Shown: piece after piece, positions 1 through 9,550 of the stretch | Position numbering within the stretch: the first letter of the stretch is position 1 | How the letters are laid out: each line of letters begins with the position of its first letter | Source: Aliivibrio finisterrensis | GTDB taxonomy: Bacteria > Pseudomonadota > Gammaproteobacteria > Enterobacterales > Vibrionaceae | NCBI RefSeq assembly: GCF_008933155.1 | Contig: NZ_WBVP01000018.1 | Location: forward strand, 1-64,000 | Direction: 5' to 3' | Length of the DNA stretch: 64,000 bases | Notes under the pieces: generated by a model | Told to the model about the DNA's origin: nothing | Seen by the model: the letters and a program-made list of their open reading frames with translations, nothing else | Database searches by the model: none | Made by a program: the position numbers and the translations under genes

Positions 1-25
1 TTAATTAAGATGTGTTACCTAATCA

Positions 26-1714
26 TTAATCTGCAATCAAATTGGTATTTTTTGAGATGATTGGGTCGATTTTTATTTCATATTCATTGAAATATATCTT
101 ACACGGGCTATGTTCACGTTTTGTTGTTACTTGCTCATCAGAGTATTGAATCGTGACTTTTGGGTAAACTCTCTCAGTCACTTTAATTACGTTTTCTGTT
201 AGTTGTTTTCTTAGCTCTTCTTCAGCAGATTGGAATCGATTCATTGAAAGTGCAATCTCTTTATTCGAGTCTTCTTTCATGGTTTTAACACGTCCAATTT
301 GTTCTGGCGTTCGTTCAGATTTTGGAATTTTTGCTAAGTCCATTTCAGCTCGAACCACTTTCATTGTGTTCTCTTGAGCAGCTTTATATTTTGCATTCAA
401 ATCAGCAATGTTTTCTTTATACTTATCGAAGCGTGTAAAGGCTTTTACTAAGGTTTCTGTACCTGCTGTTGCCCCTAAATTCACCGTTGTAATGGTTGAA
501 CCTGCGTATACTTCCCCACCAACGATCGAACCATTTCGACCTGATTTGTCCATAACCGTAACGGAACTTTTACTCTTAACAAAGCTCTGGATGGAATGTA
601 GACCTAACTCAATATCACCTGATGCTTGCAGGTTAGCTGATTGCACAAATTTTGAGGTAATTTTACCACCCGCTTTAACAAAACAGGTATGTTCTTCACC
701 ATCTTCTACTTGGTGACCAATGATGCCTTTCATGGCAATTACATCACCATGTGCTTGTACATCAGCTGATTCAATAAAGCCACCGACAGTGACGCTGCCA
801 GTTGCTTTTACGATCATGTCTGCGGCAATATCGCCACTAACAATAACACTGCCTTTAAATTTCACATGGCCGGTTGAGATATCGACATTATTTAAACACA
901 GTGCATTATCAACATCTGCGCCATCTTGGTTAATCCAAGGCATGCCTGATATTGCTGCTATCATTAACTCAGGATCATCTGGAGAAATGGTTGCGCCTTT
1001 ACCTGCACGAAGCTTTGTATTTTTACCCGGCGTGGCAGGGATCACTTCACCTGTAACTGTAAAACCATCAGTGCCTGTTGTTGGAGGGATACGACGAATT
1101 AACTCATCACCTTCAACGACCGTGATCGTTTCACCCAAATCTCGCATATCGACTTTATCTTCTTCCCCTTCTTTTTCTTGAGGCTGCAAAGCTTGTTCTC
1201 TAAAATCTTCAACTAAGGGTGTAAAACTGGCATTTTTTCCATCAATCGGTTCTTTGCCTTTAGCAACGACAAGAGAAACTTTCTCACCTGCTGCTAGGTT
1301 ACGCCCAAGATACATAACTTTCTTTAGTGCATTCTGGCTAATACCACGAGTGACTTCCATGCTAGTGAGTGCTGAGATGATATCGCTACTTTGAATATCA
1401 CGCCCACCGTAAGCACCAATTACTGCCATCGTTGCTTTCATATCACGCTCTTCTAGCGTAAGAAATACTTCCGCATCACGGCGCTCGGCAACTTGACGGT
1501 TTTGGTGGTTACTCACCATTCCACTTTTTATATCGTGAATGATTGAAGTAATGCTCTTCTCATCAAAAAAGAAGCCTGTTGCACCTATCTCTTCTAATGA
1601 ATCTTTAAACCCTTTAAGGGTCGGTTCAACATCCGGCTGAAAATTATCAGGAAAACGCAAAACAGCCGCATTGTTATCCTGTATTAACGTTAGAAGAGAA
1701 TCCCACATATCCAT
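26..1714 (-). CDS. FapA/DUF342-family protein
   Basis: The protein is about 562 residues with the usual DUF342 (FapA) layout. A mixed N-terminal domain is followed by a long glycine/valine-rich section, roughly residues 200-420, that reads like a right-handed beta-helix (repeated short strands such as GSVIVSGDIAADMIV and GSVTVGGFIESADVQAHGDV). A charged helical, probably coiled-coil segment follows at about 430-510. Members are cytoplasmic and several are linked to polar flagella or cell-surface regulation, but the biochemical role of this one is unknown. The start is ambiguous: GTG at 1717, ATG at 1714 and ATG at 1708 are in frame behind an AAGAG sequence, and the ATG at 1708 has the best spacing. 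The family call is firm and the function is not. Confidence 0.8.
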   Translation of the reverse strand: MDMWDSLLTLIQDNNAAVLRFPDNFQPDVEPTLKGFKDSLEEIGATGFFFDEKSITSIIHDIKSGMVSNHQNRQVAERRDAEVFLTLEERDMKATMAVIGAYGGRDIQSSDIISALTSMEVTRGISQNALKKVMYLGRNLAAGEKVSLVVAKGKEPIDGKNASFTPLVEDFREQALQPQEKEGEEDKVDMRDLGETITVVEGDELIRRIPPTTGTDGFTVTGEVIPATPGKNTKLRAGKGATISPDDPELMIAAISGMPWINQDGADVDNALCLNNVDISTGHVKFKGSVIVSGDIAADMIVKATGSVTVGGFIESADVQAHGDVIAMKGIIGHQVEDGEEHTCFVKAGGKITSKFVQSANLQASGDIELGLHSIQSFVKSKSSVTVMDKSGRNGSIVGGEVYAGSTITTVNLGATAGTETLVKAFTRFDKYKENIADLNAKYKAAQENTMKVVRAEMDLAKIPKSERTPEQIGRVKTMKEDSNKEIALSMNRFQSAEEELRKQLTENVIKVTERVYPKVTIQYSDEQVTTKREHSPCKIYFNEYEIKIDPIISKNTNLIAD

Positions 1715-1774
1715 CACTCTTAGTATTTATTACGCGCATAGTTTTGACGTAAATATTAATTAGTTAACTGTATT

Positions 1775-2062
1775 CTACAGTTCAAAACCATCCAGATCCA
1801 TGTCGGTCTCTTGACGCTCAAAAAACGCCACTAAATCGTCGTGGCCACCGATATATTTACCATCTAGATAGATTTGAGGAACTGTATTTACTGCAATGCC
1901 TTCTTTTTCTTGAATTAATGACACCATTTCATCTTTACTTAAATCAACATCCAAAGTTAATACCTTGTACGCTATATTCTTATCGTCAAAAATTGCTTTT
2001 GCTTTAACACAAAATGGACATACTGTTTTTGAAAATATAATGGTTTGAGTTGTGTCGAACAT
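1775..2062 (-). CDS. Glutaredoxin
   Basis: This 95-residue thioredoxin-fold protein should reduce disulfides or glutathione-mixed disulfides in the cytoplasm using glutathione. The dithiol active site CPFC is at about residues 16-19, directly after the first beta strand. The cis-proline motif TVPQI is near residue 61 and the GG-H-DD glutathione-binding turn near residue 73, all in the expected order. It is slightly longer than E. coli GrxA because of an acidic tail ending DMDLDGFEL. It lies between the DUF342 and YggN genes on the same strand with short gaps, so co-transcription is possible. I do not assign it to grxA or grxC. Confidence 0.88.
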   Translation of the reverse strand: MFDTTQTIIFSKTVCPFCVKAKAIFDDKNIAYKVLTLDVDLSKDEMVSLIQEKEGIAVNTVPQIYLDGKYIGGHDDLVAFFERQETDMDLDGFEL

Positions 2063-2085
2063 TTTCTTTATCTCTTTATTTATAA

Positions 2086-2832
2086 TTAAATGGTAAAAAC
2101 GGGATACGATTGTAATTCTGGAACCAATTCGTGAAGTGTTTTTTCTTGATCTGCAATCTCTTTTGCTGAATCACATAGCTCTTGAGCGTCGGCTTTAATT
2201 TCTTTGCTATTTTCGTTCATCTTTGTTTTGATAGACGCCTGAACGTCAGCAAATTGTTGTTGCAATTCTGAAAAGTTTAACTCACCATTTTGCATTTTAT
2301 CTGACAATGAATTAAATACACTGGCGAAAAGCTCTTTATCTAAGCTTTGGATCATCACTTCAAAATCATTCTTCCATGTTGTATCGACTTCTTTAAAAAA
2401 GTCATGCTCAAGCACTAAGTCCTTTCCTTTGTAAAATTTTTTCTTTGCTGTTACACCATATTCATCAATTTTGTTCTTAACAGAACCAAAAGAGCCTTCT
2501 GCATCCAATGAGATCTCTATTTCGTTCACAAAATCGGTGGCAGCGGCGATACCTTTATCAGCAAACTCAACCACTGAAGGCATATAACTAGCCACTTGCT
2601 GTTGATATTTTTTAATGGCTAATTTCTGCTCTTGTGTTAGGTCAAGTTCTTCACCATTAACAAATACACGCCCGTTTTGGTCAATTCTCAGTTTGTCTTG
2701 AGCTTTATCTACTTTTACTTCACCTGCTGGCGTTAGTAGCAGGTCATTTTCTACTGTCACTGGACACATAGCCGCCCAAGTATTACTTGTTAAAACTAAC
2801 ATACCTAAAGCAATGATTTTTTTACCTAGCAT
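2086..2832 (-). CDS. YggN/DUF2884-family periplasmic protein
   Basis: The protein has 248 residues. It starts with a signal peptide (MLGKKIIALGMLVLTSNTWA, cleavage near residue 20), followed by a mostly helical, charged, lysine/glutamate-rich periplasmic domain. The phrases around VFVNGEELDLTQEQ and the Lys/Glu-rich helices resemble the YggN (DUF2884) family of Enterobacteria and vibrios, which has no defined function. It is divergent from purC, and the 174-bp gap between them carries the purC control region. The family call is by resemblance and is moderately sure; the export signal is clear. Confidence 0.7.
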   Translation of the reverse strand: MLGKKIIALGMLVLTSNTWAAMCPVTVENDLLLTPAGEVKVDKAQDKLRIDQNGRVFVNGEELDLTQEQKLAIKKYQQQVASYMPSVVEFADKGIAAATDFVNEIEISLDAEGSFGSVKNKIDEYGVTAKKKFYKGKDLVLEHDFFKEVDTTWKNDFEVMIQSLDKELFASVFNSLSDKMQNGELNFSELQQQFADVQASIKTKMNENSKEIKADAQELCDSAKEIADQEKTLHELVPELQSYPVFTI

Positions 2833-2919
2833 AAACGCCCTATTGATTGATTTTTTCCTTTTGCTGAGTGTAACTGATCGACACTAATTAGCTCAACTCA
2901 GATTTTTGACACAAACAAT

Positions 2920-2935
2920 AGCAAACGTTTGCTTT
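2920..2935 (+). promoter_or_regulatory. PurR operator upstream of purC
   Basis: The 16-base palindrome AGCAAACGTTTGCTTT matches the enterobacterial PurR operator (consensus ACGCAAACGTTTGCGT) through its whole core. It lies 71 bases before the purC start. A -10-like TATGAT at 2963-2968 follows, so the operator sits near the -35 region, where PurR with hypoxanthine or guanine would block RNA polymerase. The site is seen directly; regulation is inferred from E. coli. Confidence 0.85.
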
Positions 2936-3006
2936 TGTTCTGGTAGTCATAAATAGTTCTGGTATGATGCTCCCTGTATTTAAATTGTTTATATAGGAAT
3001 TCTATA

Positions 3007-4110
3007 ATGAGTCTTTCCGAACAAGTACTTGCTGTTAATGATGATCTTCCGATCCGCACTGATAAACCAGTACACAGTGGTAAAGTACGTTCTGTATATT
3101 GGTTAACAGAAGAAGACAGCCGTCGCCTTATTAAAGAAAAAGGCTACAACGTTGCCGCAGATGCACCTCTTGCCATCATGGTTATCAGTGACCGTATTTC
3201 AGCATTCGATTGTATTTGGCACGGCGAAGGTGGACTTAAAGGAATTCCTGGTAAAGGCGCTGCATTAAATGCTATCTCTAACCATTGGTTCCAATTATTT
3301 AAAGATAACGGGCTTGCTGATAGCCATATTCTTGATATTCCTCATCCATTTGTGTGGATAGTGCAAAAAGCTAAGCCTGTTATGATTGAAGCGATTTGTC
3401 GCCAATATATTACAGGGTCAATGTGGCGTGCATATACAAATGGTGAGCGTGAGTTCTGTGGTATTCAAATTCCTGAGCGTTTAGAAAAAGACGAACAATT
3501 ACCTGAATTGCTACTAACACCATCAACCAAGGGTGTTTTAAAAGGCATTGATGGCGTACCGGAAGTTGATGATGTAAATATCACTCGTAAAAACATCGAA
3601 GATAACTACGCTAAGTTTAATTTTTCTTGCGAAGAAGACATCGCATTATATGAAAAATTATTAAAAGAAGGCTTTGCCGTTATTTCGAAAGCATTAAACA
3701 AAATAGACCAAATCTTTGTCGATACTAAATTTGAATTTGGTTACGTTAACGATGCTGAAGGTAATGAAAAACTGATTTATATGGATGAAGTGGGTACGCC
3801 TGATTCTTCTCGTATTTGGGATAAAAACGCCTATCGCTCAGGGCACATTATCGAAAACTCTAAAGAAGGCTTCCGTCAGTTTTTATTAAACCATTTCCCT
3901 GAGTCTGATATCTTATTAAATAAGAATCGTATGGATGAACGCTCAGCGTTAGCTCAAGATAATGCACTTCCGCTAGAGGCGATGATGGAGCTGTCAAAAA
4001 CGTATTTGGATATAGCCGCTAAAATCACTGGAGCACCAATTTCGCTTAGTGATAATCCAAAAGCCGAAATTATCAAGGTATTGAAAGAAGAGTATCAATT
4101 AGTTGATTAA
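3007..4110 (+). CDS. purC: Phosphoribosylaminoimidazole-succinocarboxamide synthase (SAICAR synthetase)
   Basis: This enzyme joins aspartate to CAIR using ATP, the eighth step of purine synthesis, in the cytoplasm. The SAICAR synthetase signatures are present: the N-terminal GKVRSVY nucleotide-binding strand (residues 25-31), LPLEAMMEL-type C-terminal helices, [10 protein letters not shown] (substrate loop) and [12 protein letters not shown] (about residues 260-271). At 367 residues it is the long PurC form seen in vibrios rather than the approximately 237-residue E. coli form. An AGGA ribosome site precedes the ATG by 8 bases. A PurR box lies upstream and a strong terminator downstream, so the gene appears to be monocistronic. 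Confidence 0.95.
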   Translation: MSLSEQVLAVNDDLPIRTDKPVHSGKVRSVYWLTEEDSRRLIKEKGYNVAADAPLAIMVISDRISAFDCIWHGEGGLKGIPGKGAALNAISNHWFQLFKDNGLADSHILDIPHPFVWIVQKAKPVMIEAICRQYITGSMWRAYTNGEREFCGIQIPERLEKDEQLPELLLTPSTKGVLKGIDGVPEVDDVNITRKNIEDNYAKFNFSCEEDIALYEKLLKEGFAVISKALNKIDQIFVDTKFEFGYVNDAEGNEKLIYMDEVGTPDSSRIWDKNAYRSGHIIENSKEGFRQFLLNHFPESDILLNKNRMDERSALAQDNALPLEAMMELSKTYLDIAAKITGAPISLSDNPKAEIIKVLKEEYQLVD

Positions 4111-4135
4111 CTTTTGATTTCTCTATCTTATGAAT

Positions 4136-4168
4136 AAAAAATGGCGACCGCATTGGTCGCCATTTTTG
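4136..4168 (+). terminator. Bidirectional terminator between purC and the outer-membrane barrel gene
   Basis: An 11-bp stem (AAATGGCGACC / GGTCGCCATTT) with a 5-base loop has an A-run before it and a T-run after it, so it can act on both strands. It separates the convergent purC and barrel genes. Confidence 0.9.
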
Positions 4169-4194
4169 TATTTAGTATTCTAATAATCAGATGA

Positions 4195-4668
4195 TTATAG
4201 GAAGTGCACTGTTAGGTTAACAGATGCGAAATCGATGTTTTCATTGCCAACCGTAAAGTTGTTGTAACCTGCGCCAACAGTAAACATTGGTAAGATATTG
4301 TATTCAATACCCAAACCAAAGAATGGATCAACGCCGTCATCTTTAAATGCGCCCTTCTCTTCCCAACTGTGCAGACCCGCTTTACCGTAAACGTGCAAAG
4401 GACCTAATTCAATACTTGGCTTAACAGCAAAGTTTACAGAAGTTACGTCTGTGGTTTGACCTGCAACGTCATAAGAGCCTAGGTTCCAAGCCCCCATTTC
4501 TAAACCAATGAACGGAAGGATACCAGTACCAATGTGAGCACCGTATACCGTTGAACTGTCGCCTCTGTAATCAGCAGAACCAGCTTGTAGGCCACCGTAA
4601 ATTAGAGAATCCGCAGCAGCAGTTACTGATACGCTTGCTAGAGCTAACGCTAAAAGTGTCTTTTTCAT
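4195..4668 (-). CDS. Small outer-membrane beta-barrel protein
   Basis: This is a 157-residue precursor with a clear signal peptide (MKKTLLALALASVSVTAAA, then DSLIYGG). The mature part alternates polar and hydrophobic residues in about eight strands, contains many glycines and aromatics, and ends in a strand closing on phenylalanine-leucine (VNLTVHFL). This is typical of OmpX/OmpA-type eight-stranded barrels. The ATG at 4668 has an AGGA site six bases upstream and is preferred to an upstream TTG. The gene lies alone between purC and hrpA. A role in adhesion or envelope stability is possible but not shown by the sequence. Confidence 0.75.
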   Translation of the reverse strand: MKKTLLALALASVSVTAAADSLIYGGLQAGSADYRGDSSTVYGAHIGTGILPFIGLEMGAWNLGSYDVAGQTTDVTSVNFAVKPSIELGPLHVYGKAGLHSWEEKGAFKDDGVDPFFGLGIEYNILPMFTVGAGYNNFTVGNENIDFASVNLTVHFL

Positions 4669-4776
4669 TTTCAATCCTATTTTTCAAAAAGGGAGCGGCA
4701 ATCTTTGCCACTCTTTTTAATCTTATTTATAGTAAGCAATTAATATGCCGACATTACCTATAGTCTAGGGGATACC

Positions 4777-7700
4777 TTAACAATCGGCAATGGCATTTTT
4801 AACTCGTTTATCAGAAACTGGATACGGTGTCCCAAGTTGTTGGGCAAAATAGCTCACTCGCAGTTCTTCTATCATCCAGCGGATCTCTTTTACCTTATCT
4901 GGAATTGGTTGCCCTTTCGGTATTTTATTTAATAACTCTTTATAATCGTTATTGATACCTTCCACTTTAAGTAAATGCATACGGTCTCGATTAGGATCAA
5001 TTGGCAATTTTTCCATTCGACGTTCAATCGCTTTCATATAACGATGAATGTCTGCCAATCGCTTCCAACCACACTCTGTCGCAAAGCCTTTGAAAATTAA
5101 GTTCTCGATTTGTGCTTTAATATCAGAAAGCGCAAATGCCATACTTAAATCAACTCGACCTTTTAGTTTTTTCTGTATTTGAAATGCCGTTGTCAAAATC
5201 GTTTCAACTTGTTTTGCTATCTCAACGACAGTATCTCCAAGCTCTGCTCGAACGTGCTCTTTCATTTTATCAAAAGCTTCAGGCTCCCAAACTAGCCCCC
5301 CCTTCTCTTCAATCAACTTATCAATACCACAAGCGATACAGTCATCAATTAAATCTAACACTCGTCCATATTGATTAAAGTACAAACCTAATTTTGACTT
5401 GTTTGGTAAATTGCTATGTAAGTACTTAATTGGCGATGGGACATTAAGAAGGATCAAGCGACGTTGACCTGCTTTCATTGCATTGTGCTGCTCTTCTTCT
5501 GTCTCAAACAGTTTGATTTCAACGCTGTCTTTACCATCTACAATTGCAGGATAAGCCTTAACTTCAAAGCCACCACGTTTCTGCTTATAAAGCGTTGGCA
5601 GTTCACCAAAGCTCCACGTTTTAAGCCCTTTTTGCTCAATATCATCATCTGCGACTTGAGATAACGTCTCTTGAACTTTATCTTTTAAGCCATCTTTTAG
5701 ATCATATAAATCACGGCTTTCTTTTAGCTTACGATTGCGATGATCAACAACGCGATAGGTTACTTTTAAATGATCTGGAATTTGCTCTAACTTCCAATCC
5801 TCACGTAACACTTCTACCCCGGTCATCCGTCGCAGTTCTTTTTCAAGGCTATCTAATAACGGCGCATCAAATGGCGTTGAACGAGATAAAAACGCATCGG
5901 CATAGTTCGGAGCAGGCACAAAGTTACGACGAATCGTTTTTGGCAGTGACTTAATATAAGCAACAACCATTTCGTGACGTAAACCTGGGATCTGCCAATC
6001 AAAGCCATCCATCGTTACTTGGTTTAAAATTGGCAATGGTACATGAACAGTAACACCATCGCTGTCTTGGCCTGGTTCAAACTGATAGCTAAGTTTCAGT
6101 TTTAAGTTACCTTGGTGCCAGAAGTTAGGATAATCAAGATCCGTTACATGACTTGCATCATTACGGAATAACATCTCTTTTTCAAAGTTCAGTAAATCCG
6201 GCGTTTCTTTCTGTGCTTTCTTCCACCAAGAATCAAAATGACGACCTGATACAACATCGGTATTTACGCGTTGATCATAAAATTCAGCAAGCTGATCATC
6301 ATCAACCAAGATGTCGCGACGACGTGATTTATGCTCTAACTCTTCAACTTCTTGCAATAGCTTACGGTTGTCTTTGAAGAATTTATGATTAGTATTCCAA
6401 TCCCCTTCAACGAGTGCTGAACGAATAAATATTTCACGACATACCGGCGCATCAATCGAACCATAGTTAATTTGGCGTTTAGGTACAATTGGAATGCCGT
6501 AAATAGTAACTTTCTCGTATGCCATTACTGCAGCAGATTTTTTCGACCAATGCGGTTCACTGTAGCTGCGTTTAATCAAATGACCTGCTAGTGGTTCAAT
6601 CCATTCAGGCTGAATTTTCGCAACAATACGCCCCCATAATTTCGAGGTTTCAACCAGCTCTGCAACCATTATCCATTTTGGCTGTTTCTTAAATAAGCCA
6701 GATGCAGGGAAAATATGGTACCGCGCATTTCGAGCACCTTGGTATTCATTTTTCTCTTGGTCTTTTTGACCGATGTGAGAAAGCATACCGGCTAAAATTG
6801 CAGTATGTACGCTTTGATAACCTGCCGCTTCTTGATTCACTTTATAATTAAGCTCTTTCATTACTTGGCTTAATTGATAGTGAACGTCTTGCCACTCACG
6901 AACACGTAAGTAGTTTAAGAAATCTTTACGACATTGCTTTCTAAATTGGTTACTTGAAAGGGCTTTTTGTTGCTCTTTCACGTGTTGCCATACATTCACA
7001 AAGGTCAAAAAGTCTGAATCTTCATGATTAAAGCGTTTATGCTTATCATCAGACTGCTGTTTTTTGTCACTTGGGCGTTCGCGAGGATCTTGAATCGACA
7101 GTGCTGCCGCAATGATCATCACTTCTTGCAATGCATTGTAATTTGGCGCTTCTAGAACCATACGAGCTAAGCGTGGATCGATTGGCAAACGAGCCAATTC
7201 ACGCCCCACTTTCGTTAAGCTTTTCTTTGAGTCTTTAGCGTTAGGGTTAATTGCCCCTAACTCTTCAAGCAGTTTGACACCATCTTGAATATTACGATTA
7301 TCTGGCGCTTCTACAAATGGAAAGGCTTGAATATCACCCAAACCTAACGCGGTCATTTGTAAAATAACAGACGCCAAGTTAGTACGTAAAATTTCAGGAT
7401 CGGTAAACTCAGGGCGCGCAACAAAGTCTTCTTCTGAATACAGACGAATACACACACCTTCAGATACACGACCACAACGGCCCATACGCTGGTTGGCACT
7501 GGCTTGTGAAATCGCTTCAATTGGCAGACGTTGCACTTTAGTTCGGTAACTATAGCGACTAATACGCGCAGTACCTGGATCAATAACGTACTTAATACCA
7601 GGAACGGTTAACGACGTTTCTGCCACGTTGGTTGCCAGTACAATTCGACGACCAGCATGAGGTTGAAACACACGATTTTGCTCTTGAGACGACAAACGTG

Positions 7701-8670
7701 CATACAGAGGCACAATTTCAGTGTCTCGTAAGTTACGTTTTTCTAGTGCTTCTGCAGTATCACGAATTTCTCGCTCACCTGTCATAAACAACAGAATGTC
7801 CCCTAACCCTTCTTCACACAACTCATCGACGGCATCAAAAATGGCTTCAAGTTGATCTCTATCGGTATCATCGCCATCTTCAACAATTGGACGATAACGC
7901 GTTTCTACTGGGAAAGTTCGACCTGATACTTCAATGATCGGTGCATTGTTAAAGTGTTTTGAAAAACGCTCAGGATCGATGGTTGCCGAAGTTATGATGA
8001 TTTTTAAATCAGGACGTTTTGGCAATAATTCACGCAAGTAACCCATGATAAAATCGATATTTAGACTGCGTTCGTGCGCTTCATCAATAATAATGGTGTC
8101 GTACTGATTTAAGTATCTGTCGTTTTGGATCTCAGCCAGTAAGATACCATCAGTCATCAATTTAACTTGTGTGCGCTCTGACACTTGATCGTTAAATCGA
8201 ACTTTATAACCAACATGGCTACCAAGCTGTGTTTCCATCTCTTCGGCAATACGATCGGCAACCGAACGTGCCGCAAGACGACGTGGTTGTGTATGACCGA
8301 TATTACCGAATTTACCACGGCCCAATTCCAAACAAATTTTTGGTAGCTGTGTGGTTTTACCTGAACCCGTTTCACCTGCAATGATAACCACTTGGTTATT
8401 CGCAATGGCTTCTGCGATGTCGTCTTTCTTTTGGCTAACAGGCAGATCTGGGTATTTGATCGTCGGGCGATCCATTTCGCGGTTATTAGCAACCTGCATA
8501 GATTGTGCAATGTCTAATGCAATTTCATCAAACACGGCATTTCTTGATTCTTCTTTTTTAATTCGTGATGCGCCTTGAATGCGTTTACTTAGGCGAAAAC
8601 GGTCACGCAGCATACATTCACTTAAGGCTTTTCTAAGTGTGGTTGCTGAATTTTGATTTGATTGACTCAA
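4777..8670 (-). CDS. hrpA: ATP-dependent RNA helicase HrpA
   Basis: The protein is a DEAH-box RNA helicase of 1297 residues, almost exactly the E. coli HrpA length of 1300. In order it has Walker A GETGSGKTT (about residue 98), DEAH in IIIDEAHERS (about 195), SAT in ITSATIDPERF, and the motif VI helix QRMGRCGRVSEG. These are followed by the helicase-associated and OB-fold regions and the long HrpA-specific C-terminal domain. In E. coli HrpA processes a fimbrial mRNA and helps clear stalled ribosomes. The start codon is TTG with AGGA six bases upstream. A 179-bp gap separates it from divergent tusE. Confidence 0.96.
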   Translation of the reverse strand: MSQSNQNSATTLRKALSECMLRDRFRLSKRIQGASRIKKEESRNAVFDEIALDIAQSMQVANNREMDRPTIKYPDLPVSQKKDDIAEAIANNQVVIIAGETGSGKTTQLPKICLELGRGKFGNIGHTQPRRLAARSVADRIAEEMETQLGSHVGYKVRFNDQVSERTQVKLMTDGILLAEIQNDRYLNQYDTIIIDEAHERSLNIDFIMGYLRELLPKRPDLKIIITSATIDPERFSKHFNNAPIIEVSGRTFPVETRYRPIVEDGDDTDRDQLEAIFDAVDELCEEGLGDILLFMTGEREIRDTAEALEKRNLRDTEIVPLYARLSSQEQNRVFQPHAGRRIVLATNVAETSLTVPGIKYVIDPGTARISRYSYRTKVQRLPIEAISQASANQRMGRCGRVSEGVCIRLYSEEDFVARPEFTDPEILRTNLASVILQMTALGLGDIQAFPFVEAPDNRNIQDGVKLLEELGAINPNAKDSKKSLTKVGRELARLPIDPRLARMVLEAPNYNALQEVMIIAAALSIQDPRERPSDKKQQSDDKHKRFNHEDSDFLTFVNVWQHVKEQQKALSSNQFRKQCRKDFLNYLRVREWQDVHYQLSQVMKELNYKVNQEAAGYQSVHTAILAGMLSHIGQKDQEKNEYQGARNARYHIFPASGLFKKQPKWIMVAELVETSKLWGRIVAKIQPEWIEPLAGHLIKRSYSEPHWSKKSAAVMAYEKVTIYGIPIVPKRQINYGSIDAPVCREIFIRSALVEGDWNTNHKFFKDNRKLLQEVEELEHKSRRRDILVDDDQLAEFYDQRVNTDVVSGRHFDSWWKKAQKETPDLLNFEKEMLFRNDASHVTDLDYPNFWHQGNLKLKLSYQFEPGQDSDGVTVHVPLPILNQVTMDGFDWQIPGLRHEMVVAYIKSLPKTIRRNFVPAPNYADAFLSRSTPFDAPLLDSLEKELRRMTGVEVLREDWKLEQIPDHLKVTYRVVDHRNRKLKESRDLYDLKDGLKDKVQETLSQVADDDIEQKGLKTWSFGELPTLYKQKRGGFEVKAYPAIVDGKDSVEIKLFETEEEQHNAMKAGQRRLILLNVPSPIKYLHSNLPNKSKLGLYFNQYGRVLDLIDDCIACGIDKLIEEKGGLVWEPEAFDKMKEHVRAELGDTVVEIAKQVETILTTAFQIQKKLKGRVDLSMAFALSDIKAQIENLIFKGFATECGWKRLADIHRYMKAIERRMEKLPIDPNRDRMHLLKVEGINNDYKELLNKIPKGQPIPDKVKEIRWMIEELRVSYFAQQLGTPYPVSDKRVKNAIADC

Positions 8671-8849
8671 AATATATCCTACTGAATCTTTTATTATTCA
8701 TTAACTGTGGTAATTCTATCACATTCTTTGTGTTATCTGCCTTTGAGAGATAAAAATCTGTTTTACTTAAATGTAATAATTCTCGATTGCTCGAACTGAT
8801 ATCTGTTTGCTAAACTCAATAGATTAATCCTAATCATTAAGATGGCTGT

Positions 8850-9176
8850 ATGGAATTTAACGGTAAGCACATTGAACGCGACGCTCAAGGGTATTTAATG
8901 AATCATACCGATTGGTGTGAAGAGTTAGTTCCACTTTTAGCACAAGAAGAGAACATCGAGCTGACTGAAGCCCATTGGGAAGTCGTTCGTTTTGTTCGTT
9001 CTTTTTATGAAGAGTTCAAAACATCGCCTGCAGTTCGTATGCTAGTAAAAGCGATGGAAAAAGAACATGGTCCAGAAAAAGGCAACAGCAAGTACCTATT
9101 TACGCTGTTTAAATTAGGCCCTGCAAAACAAGCAACAAAACTGGCGGGTTTACCAAAGCCAGCAAAATGTCTTTAA
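8850..9176 (+). CDS. tusE: Sulfurtransferase TusE (DsrC family)
   Basis: This 108-residue DsrC-fold protein accepts sulfur from TusBCD and passes it to MnmA for 2-thiouridine synthesis at the tRNA wobble position. The essential C-terminal cysteine is present as the penultimate residue (PKPAKCL). The preceding helix [15 protein letters not shown] matches TusE closely. Dissimilatory DsrC proteins have a second conserved cysteine about ten residues upstream, which is absent here, so a tRNA-thiolation role fits best. It is convergent with acyP, 17 bases away. Confidence 0.93.
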   Translation: MEFNGKHIERDAQGYLMNHTDWCEELVPLLAQEENIELTEAHWEVVRFVRSFYEEFKTSPAVRMLVKAMEKEHGPEKGNSKYLFTLFKLGPAKQATKLAGLPKPAKCL

Positions 9177-9193
9177 GCTGTAGTTCTCCACAC

Positions 9194-9466
9194 TTAATAC
9201 ATTTTAAAATCAGATAATTCTTGCCACTGGGTTTCAACGCGCTCGACAGAATCTACACGAGCTAATTGAGGCCCAGTATTCAACCACTCTTCTAACGCCT
9301 TCACTTTATCTTCTTCACCACAAGCCAACACTTCAACAGAACCATCTGCTTGATTTCGAGCATAGCCTGTTAAATCAAGTTTCAATGCCGTATGTGCTGT
9401 ATGAAAACGAAAACCCACACGCTGTACTTTTCCCTTTACAGTGAACTTAACTAATTTTTGTGACAT
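9194..9466 (-). CDS. acyP: Acylphosphatase
   Basis: This small 90-residue enzyme hydrolyses carboxyl-phosphate bonds such as those in acetyl phosphate or 1,3-bisphosphoglycerate. The phosphate-binding loop [12 protein letters not shown] (residues 12-23) contains the catalytic arginine. The second motif [13 protein letters not shown] (about residues 34-46) contains the catalytic asparagine, and the C-terminus is the normal F.MY ending. In E. coli the homologue yccX lies with rlmI and tusE. Here acyP is still beside tusE but a chemoreceptor gene separates it from rlmI. Confidence 0.95.
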   Translation of the reverse strand: MSQKLVKFTVKGKVQRVGFRFHTAHTALKLDLTGYARNQADGSVEVLACGEEDKVKALEEWLNTGPQLARVDSVERVETQWQELSDFKMY

Positions 9467-9550
9467 AACTCACCTATAACTGTAATTTATAATAAAAACT
9501 TCTTAATCATGAGATATTATCAATTTCCACATCATATATACGGATCTCAT

